From NCBI GenBank assembly GCA_036768485.1, contig JAVLUZ010000411.1:155564-219563 (forward strand): 64,000 nucleotides of DNA. The letters are read 5' to 3'. Source of the stretch: Mermis nigrescens. Its lineage: Eukaryota > Nematoda > Enoplea > Mermithida > Mermithidae. Below, in pieces: positions 57,441-64,000 of the stretch (position 1 is its first letter; each line of letters starts with the position of its first letter). The position numbers and the translations under genes are program-made. The notes below the pieces were generated by a model that saw only the letters and a program-made list of their open reading frames with translations, was not told the origin of the DNA and made no database searches.

Positions 57441-59369
57441 TATGCTGCTGGCCCGATTTGGCCGATGTGGCTCATAAAAAAGCTACATTTTGATTTGATA
57501 GGTCATTAATTCGTCTGATGTGGACATAAAACTTTAGGACCAGCTACACTTTATAGACAAACATGTCTTTGTTCAAACCGCGTTGAAAATTTTGAACAGC
57601 TGCCAGCCTTTCGTGCACTACGGCTATTCGTTTACACCTCGCTTTGATATTCTTCTAACACCAGATTTTCTACATTGTTTCTAATTACTGCGTATGTAGG
57701 TATCCTTTTTTGACCTGTTTGACAATAAATACCGTCACAAAAATTAAGTAGCACATTTTTCAAACCCCCAGATTAGATGCGCTTCCAACTAAGTGCAAAA
57801 ATCTCAGGATATCGTGAAAATAATATGCAAATTGATGGCAGGACCAATGACGCTATCGACGCTTTAACAATATTGAAGTAGGGTGTACACTAATTGCCGA
57901 AGCGCCCTAAGCATTGATATTTGGCCAAAATTGTTTACACGTTTCGAAAGAAGTCACTTCTATCTATCTATTGTTGCCAGTTCTAACGTCTTATGTTCAC
58001 CTTAACCGAAGTTATGTCCTGTTGAATAGGAATGTAGCTTTTTTATGGGCCACCCTGTATATTTGGCCATATGGAGAGTTGTATATTTTTTCATATTTTT
58101 TCTGTCTGCGTATGGTTTCCCTAATTTATTAACACTTCAAACCATTCCAGCTAAAAATCCCTCATTAACGACATTTCGCCGAAATCTCCCTCATCTATGC
58201 TATATTTTTGTGAAATAAGTTTTTAAGACTTACACAAGAATTTTTGTAATAAGTATAATTTGAGTACCTATTATTTTGGTAAGAATTTTTTAGACAAATC
58301 AGGCGATTCGTGCAGGGTGTATTAAAAAGATTGCGAATAAGTGAAGTCAGCGAATCGATCAGTAATTAAAACTTTGATGTAGCCATCCTTCAACCCAAAT
58401 ACCATAACTTTTCTGGCACTTGAATGCTTTTTTAACACTGTAAATGATATTAGCCAAAATTTTGACGAGACATAAGCACCTTGTCCGCAATTAGCATAAA
58501 TTTTGAATTTTTCAACTAAATCGCTACCAACAAATGATCACGAATATTGACACCCGAAATAAGCCAGAAAAACAATGTTTCGCCGTGAGTGATGGATGTT
58601 TGGAGCGATTTGGAACATTTTAAAGAACTTATAGAAGAACAGACAGGGGTCTCAGCTTAAATACGTTCACAAGAAGCATTACTTCACAAATCGTACAAGT
58701 CGTCTAAAAAATATTCAGGTGAAATAGCGATAGCAAAGTTGAAATTTAGTTTAGTGGCCCTGACCGACTGATACACCCGCTTTTATATGAATCTGCAACA
58801 AAGCCGCATTTCTTATTCATTCTATGCGCTCAGACTGCTGCGTAAATACGCTTTTATACTCATTTTAAAATCTCAACAATTATGCCTCTTATTCAGTTTG
58901 AGCAGAAAAATGTTAAATAGCATAGTGATATCACCAGGTGTGCATCCTGAATTAAGTTCATTCACATATGCTTACGATCTTTTGAAATGTTCACATCTTT
59001 TAACAAATGCTTCTTTTTTGTACGCATGTAAAAAAGTAAACATATCAAAATGAACTAAGGAAAAGGCCTAACTCAGTCGAATCAAAAAGCTTTCTACGAA
59101 AGTAAATAATAAAATAGGTATATCGATAATAAAAGCAACAAAGCAGCTAGCAACGAGCTGAATTCGTTTTGCACATTTCTCATATTTCAATCAAATTCGA
59201 CGTTGAATCTGGGTAGGCACATCGGTTTTATCAGGTACAAAGTAGAGTATTTGCCGTCTGTTGAAATTCAAGTCACTTGAGCCACTCTCACGATCAGCTT
59301 ATCGTGGAATAACATGGAGAACGTGTAACAATTATTTTTCGAGACTTGCATGTTAAAATTATATATTAT
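57441..59369. other. No gene recognised
   Basis: Ordinary AT-rich sequence. TGGGCCACCCTGTATATTTGG at about 58,047 resembles a Tc1/mariner-type terminus, but no partner end was found. The longest frames (57,914-58,132 and 58,787-59,053) have no motif and no exon signals. Confidence 0.4.
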
Positions 59370-59750
59370 CTGGCTCAGACAAAGGCCAGTCGCCATCACA
59401 CCTGGGCGTGGGGGTTAGGGAGGGAATGCGCCCCCCTAGAAACCAAAATACACCCCAGAAACCAAAGTACCCCTGCCCAGATATCAATTTTTGAAATTTG
59501 TTTTTTTTTCTCGCAATTTTTTGATGCCAACGGATAGTGCTCTATGAAAAACGTTGAAAAATGGTGTCTTTTCGCCATACCACCATTTTTAAGGCCATTT
59601 TTTACCTTTAAAAAATCTTGCACACCCCCTTCTCCTCCCCAGAATTTTGGTACAGCCAACCTATGGTCATTATACATATAACAAGGAGTGAATGGGGGAC
59701 ATCCCACACCAAAAATGATCGTCCCCCATTCCCCTTTTGGCCGTTTTTAG
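59370..59750 (+). repeat. Repeat family D, best copy 1
   Basis: CTGGCTCAGACAAAGGCCAG start, CACACCTGGGCG, the AAATGGTGT core, ACCTATGG, then family C-like sequence ending GGCCGTTTTTAGG. Near-identical to 62,118-62,494. Confidence 0.7.
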
Positions 59751-59914
59751 GATTAATAGTACAATGTTACATTTTTTATCGCTTCCAGTATCATACTAGT
59801 TTACGTGTATTTATATTTTCCCATTGCCACATCGTTGATTGCTATTTGTGTATTCTCTTTGTTTGATATAGCTAGTAGCTATTTGTACTATTGTTCGCTA
59901 AGATGTTTTCGCAA

Positions 59915-60140
59915 CAGTGTTTTTTGTACTCGGCAAAGATTTTTCCCGATTTACAAAGACTTTTCGGGACCGACTTTGTACATGTACAAAGATTTTTGGG
60001 AAGACTAAAATTGCAAAAAAAGGTCTGAAATTCACAAAAATTTCCGGCGCTTAGAGCCGAAATGAATAATTGTGTGTTCTATATATCTTTATAATGGCAG
60101 AGATTGCATTTCGAAAGGAAAAATGTCGAAGTTTTCGGCG
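59915..60140 (+). repeat. Family A MITE, left part
   Basis: CAGTGTTTTTTGTACTCGG start with the 18-bp palindrome at 59,974. The copy stops at about 60,140, where a family B repeat begins; sequence at 60,541-60,686 is the right part of a family A copy but overlaps the left part in consensus position, so it is a mosaic, not a simple interruption. Confidence 0.6.
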
Positions 60141-60149
60141 CTTATTTTT

Positions 60150-60519
60150 GCATAGTTTTCTTCTATTTTCAATTAAAAATTTCGATGCTTCGTATCAAAT
60201 GCTATAAATACAGGAAATCAAGCAGTAAATCATGCTTCTAGACGTCTATCCGCCTTGATTTAACAAATTTTTGGGCGCTTAGCGCCAGATTTTTGTTAAA
60301 GTCAAAGAAATTTAATGATTTTTTCGCACAAAATTGTCTAAGATTTTGATAGTTTTAGAGAAAATATTTCGTCAGGTGGTTTTATGTGAAAGTATACAAT
60401 GCAAAACACCGAAAAAACACCATTTTGCGCATTAGGAGCAAATTTTTGCACCTATTTTTGACTTTTTCTGGAAAAGTTGGGATACCGCCCCCCTTAAGAA
60501 AATACTAGATCTGCTACTG
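60150..60519 (-). repeat. Repeat family B, inverted copy
   Basis: Reverse of 26,236-26,605, ending CTAGATCTGCTACTG. Shares AATCATGCTTCTAGACGTC and a GGCGCTTAGCGCC hairpin. Confidence 0.65.
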
Positions 60520-60859
60520 ATCCTATATTTCTTTAAAATGGCAGAATTTGCATTTAGAATGGAAAAATTGAGTCAATTTTTAGTAATTTTTGGCATGAGA
60601 AACCAGAAATTAGCTGAAATACACTACCGAAGATCGAAAACCCCGTTTTGCCACACTAAAATCGCTCCTGTACTATATTATAGGCTTTGAGAACTGCTAT
60701 CGACAACTCGTTAGCATTATTGAAAAACAAATTATGATTGTTCCAAAACGTTTTGTGTAGTATTTGCATTTGTTTGATTAATAGTTGCTTGTGCCTTATC
60801 CTTTTTCATGTTCTTATCACGACACTTTTTCGTATATAGTGTGCGTTTAAAGCATGATT

Positions 60860-60925
60860 TAAAACCGGGAAATTGTCCATAAATCACCCGGGAAACCCGG
60901 GAAAAACCCGGGAACTTTAGTTTGG
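60860..60925. repeat. CCCGGG-rich hAT-like end fragment
   Basis: Three CCCGGGAA repeats in a row followed by CCAGTGGCCC. Resembles subterminal hexamer arrays of the other elements; no partner end. Confidence 0.35.
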
Positions 60926-61042
60926 GAAACCAGTGGCCCATCTGATACAATAATAAAAGGCGACGATTCGCCGAGCCCGGGAGGCGTCGATACGCTCCTC
61001 TCCTGGCGGTAAAAACGCCAAGATATCTTCGGCGGAGAACAT

Positions 61043-61171
61043 TCACGCTAGCTCGACGCGTCTCAGCACATTTTCAAGAGCGTCCAAACAGGCCGCGGTT
61101 CCCTTTCGGTAGTGGTTGCCGAGTTTGCGCTTTTGATAGTCGCCGTTGCAGCGAAAATCAGTTTCTCGCGA
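61043..61171 (-). pseudogene. Duplicated exon, copy 1, with early stop
   Basis: Behind a GAAAAAAGCAG acceptor the frame reads SRETDFRCNGDYQKRKLGNH, YRKGTAACLDALENVLRRVE and LA, then TGA. In copy 2 (63,537-63,788) the same position is TTA and the frame runs on. The surrounding block 60,947-61,306 is duplicated at 63,564-63,922. Function unknown; the YRKG-C-ALE-VLRR helix has no family I can name with confidence. Confidence 0.4.
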
Positions 61172-62117
61172 CTGCTTTTTTCATCAGCGTTTGAAAATTC
61201 TGCACGATGCACAATTAAATGATTAAATAAATATGAGTTAAACGATTAATAAATAATACCATATTTAAGCATTCGAATATCAGAAATTTTATTCAGAATT
61301 AGCATGGAAATGTCATCTGACTATTTCAACTTTTTATTTTTAATGTTTCTAATTCTTACCATGAGCTCCAGCTTGTCAATTCATATCATTTCAAACGTTC
61401 TAGAAAAGAGAATCAAGACATAAGGAGACATTTTGGTATTCTTTTGCTTTTACACCCGTTCTGGTTAGGTCTGTGGAACTACGGATACACATAAGAGGAA
61501 CGGGGTAGGAGGCGGCCTCTCTCTTGAAGTCGAGGAATTTTTATAAAAGTTAGTGCAAGGAAGCAGGAGGGTACGGAGGTTTCCCCATATTTTCCACCAT
61601 AGGATCCAAATTTTAAGTAAATTCAATAAGCATGATTAAGAGTCTTATCGTCTGAAACGGAGCAAATTTTAAATAAAACTACTTAAGATCGTTTTATCCG
61701 CATCTGACGGATGCATTTCAATTTTGAGTCGTAACGTTAATTTTTTCACGGAATAAGTCAAAGCGTGGTTCTGCATTAACCTTAGAGATGGTCCGAAAAT
61801 ATATCTCGTTTTCTACATAAAACCTGAGAAAACGGCAGATATGCAAAATACGCTTTAGATTGTACAAATTATAATTGTAAAATTCCACGCGAAGCGCCGA
61901 AAGTAGCGCAAAAGCTTTCTGCATAGTTGTAGCCTTTCATTCATCACAAATGTCTGGAAATAGTCAATTTGGGGCCTTTTGAACAATTCCCCCGCCACCG
62001 TTTTTTTTTGAGAGACAAAATAAAGATAAGTAATCAAATTTTAGGTAGGAATATGACCAACTTTTATTAACTCCTGCACAAAAAATTTTTTTTCACCCAC
62101 CCTAGAATCCATATTCT

Positions 62118-62494
62118 CTGGCTCAGACAAAGGCCAGTCGCCATCACACCTGGGCGTAAGGGTTAGGAAGGGTATGCACCCCCTAAAAACTAAAATACAC
62201 CCTCAGAAACGAAAGTACTTCTCCCCAGAATTCTATTTTTGAATTTTTTTTTGTTTTTTTTCGCAATTTTTTTATGCAAACGGATAGTGTTCGATGAAAA
62301 ACGTTGAAAAATGGTGTTTTTTAGCCATACTACCATTTTTAAGGCCATTTTTTACCTTTGAAAAATCTTGCACACCCTCCTTCCAGAATTTTGGTACCCC
62401 CCACCTATGGTCACTACACGTATAACAGGGAGTGGATGGGGGACATGCCATACCCAAAAATGGTCGTCCCCCATTCCCTTTTGGCCGTTTTTAG
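62118..62494 (+). repeat. Repeat family D, best copy 2
   Basis: Same structure as 59,370-59,750, in direct orientation 2.75 kb away. Confidence 0.7.
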
Positions 62495-63009
62495 GTGCTT
62501 GTTTGCCTCTTTTAGCCAAAAACTGGAGTTCATTGACCCTTTCCACTCTCCCTCTTAAACGGCTAAGGATTCCTGACCAAAATTTTAGGCTGCTACAAGT
62601 ATATCAGCCACAGAGATTTTTGTAAATAAAACGGTCCGAAAAAAGACTAAATGTGATTAATTTAGGAACTTTTGCGCAAAGTTTTTCATTTGAATTTATT
62701 CTTAGCCGTTATTTTGCCTTATTTTCCATAAAGATTTCGATATTCAGATTTTGACGAATCACGGATCACGACTACTCGTGGGCGGGCGTAAAGGGGGGAC
62801 GCGTGCGTTAGGCAATGATTAAGGATAGGCAATGTTGCAGGATAGGGCATAGTTGAAGAGTGGGAGTATCAAAATTGGCCCAATGCCAAGCGTAGGCTTA
62901 GGTATAAACTGAGCCTAATTGTAAACTAAGCCAAAGTGTAAACTGAGCCCAGGTGTTAACTAAGACTAAGTGTAAACTTAACATTTTAATCAGCACTCAC
63001 TTTTTGCAG

Positions 63010-63036
63010 GCTGCCAGACTTTACATCGTGGACCAG
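63010..63036 (+). other. Possible 27-nt micro-exon
   Basis: TCACTTTTTGCAG before and GTAAGA after a 27-nt segment that reads AARLYIVDQ in its only open phase-0 frame. Both splice signals are strong, but no plus-strand partner exon was found, so it could be chance or a UTR exon. Confidence 0.25.
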
Positions 63037-63536
63037 GTAAGACTGATCCCCTGTTGGCGGCCGTGTCAAGGCAGAACAGAAAGGCGCCATGTGAGTCGGG
63101 CGCCGACCAACGCCAGCGCTTATTTAATTTTTTATATGAAACAGTGTAAGTTACATGTTCGTTAATTCCTCTTTCAACAAAGGCGCTTAGTAGTTTTTAC
63201 CTCAATTGTCAAATGGCGCCGCAGATATGCTAATGCGTTAAGGTTTCGTTGAATGAGTTATAGTTTCGGATGGCGACAAAAAGTGTAAAAAGTTTGAATG
63301 AAATTTACGTTCATTGATTAAATATAGTCGGATTTAAGCATTGAACAAAAATAACTGCCTACAGCATACGCTGACGCTGTCGTGTGATCTATTCGAATTA
63401 AATATATAAGAATGTGTCTATAATATTGTTCACCTGATTCCATTTTCGATATGAAAAAAGTGAGCCGTTAATGAAATTATTATGGTTATTTATAAACAAG
63501 TTGCAAAATCAATCACTCCTGCGCATTTGGTGGCCC

Positions 63537-63788
63537 TTAAAAGGGCCGTTGGGATTTTATGGAACAATAATAAAAGGCGACATTTCGCCGAGCCCGGGAG
63601 GCGTCGATACGCTTCTCTCGTGGCGGTAAAACCGCAAAGATCTCTTCGGCGGAGAACATTAACGCTAGCTCGACGCGTCTCAGCACATTTTCAAGAGCGT
63701 CGAAACAGGCCGCAGTGCCCTTTCGGTAGTGGTTGTCGAGTTCGCGCTTTTGATAGTCGCCGTTGCAGCGAAAATCAGTTTCTCGCGA
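63537..63788 (-). CDS. Duplicated exon, copy 2, open
   Basis: Acceptor GAAAAAAGCAG, then 83 codons to a TAA. Same opening as copy 1, continuing LMFSAEEIFAVLPPREKRID and SRARR; sequence after about FYYC is outside the shared block and is probably not coding. High GC against AT-rich surroundings and conservation between copies suggest real coding. Upstream exons, if any, lie beyond 64,000. Family not recognised. Confidence 0.4.
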   Translation of the reverse strand, partial: SRETDFRCNGDYQKRELDNHYRKGTAACFDALENVLRRVELALMFSAEEIFAVLPPREKRIDASRARRNVAFYYCSIKSQRPF

Positions 63789-64000
63789 CTGCTTTTTTCG
63801 TCAGCGTTTGAAAATTCTGCACGATGCACAATTAAATGATTAAATAAATATGAGTTAAACGATTAATAAATAATACCATATTTGGAATGCACATATCAGA
63901 AATTTTATTCTGAATTAGCATGAAAAACTAAATAGACTGTAATTATAATTGAAATAGTTGGCGCAAAGCGCCAATTTTTCTGCGATTTTTTGCTAAAAAA

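Noticed and set aside
57914..59053. Two plus-strand frames of 72 and 88 codons
   Set aside because: AT-rich composition without motif, splice signals or repeats of coding character.
60732..61046. Minus-strand frame with MNVLRRRYLG start
   Set aside because: It is in a different frame from the exon conserved between the two duplicated blocks and runs into CCCGGG repeat DNA.

Overview
The window reads as AT-rich, repeat-laden animal nuclear DNA. Two genes on the minus strand are split into many small exons with GT-AG junctions that keep phase. More than half of the rest is short DNA transposons and MITE-like repeats. One gene is a secreted astacin-type zinc protease followed by ShK-like cysteine modules, an arrangement common in nematodes and also known from cnidarians. 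With the tiny exons and a possible splice acceptor just before the start codon, this suggests a nematode or similar invertebrate, but the species cannot be fixed from sequence alone. I saw no rRNA, tRNA or CRISPR array.

Left part (about 620-23,224, minus strand): ten exons of a coiled-coil protein resembling the MAP7/ensconsin family of microtubule-associated proteins. Nine of the ten exons join in consistent phase. Its introns hold hAT elements, MITEs, a fold-back element, a GIY-YIG retroelement remnant and triplet repeats. The start exon was not found and the last exon has an unresolved frame change.

Middle part (25,005-37,700): an orphan C-terminal exon, then layered transposons. Two hAT-like elements (25,810-28,417 and 34,112-36,811) have perfect 8-bp target duplications and GC-rich hexamer arrays at their ends. 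Smaller MITEs with their own 8-bp duplications sit inside them.

38,306-44,110: a compact virus-derived module of the Polinton/adintovirus type (the animal family typified by C. elegans F54H12.2). It holds a packaging ATPase, a small membrane-active-type protein, a conserved 188-aa protein, a core-type protein, a double-jelly-roll major capsid protein, an adenain-type protease and a penton-like protein, plus a divergently encoded half-length TATA-binding-protein homologue. A shared CTATAAATAC box lies about 32-45 nt upstream of several of its start codons. No DNA polymerase B or integrase is visible. Several genes carry frame breaks, so this is probably an old integrated copy, or a copy with read-indel errors.

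44,100-46,220: tandem repeats and sequence without recognisable genes. 46,221-56,799 (minus): seven exons of the astacin gene, in order signal peptide, propeptide, protease domain and four ShK-like modules. 57,000-64,000: repeats, a duplicated 360-bp block carrying one coding-like exon twice, and no other recognised gene.
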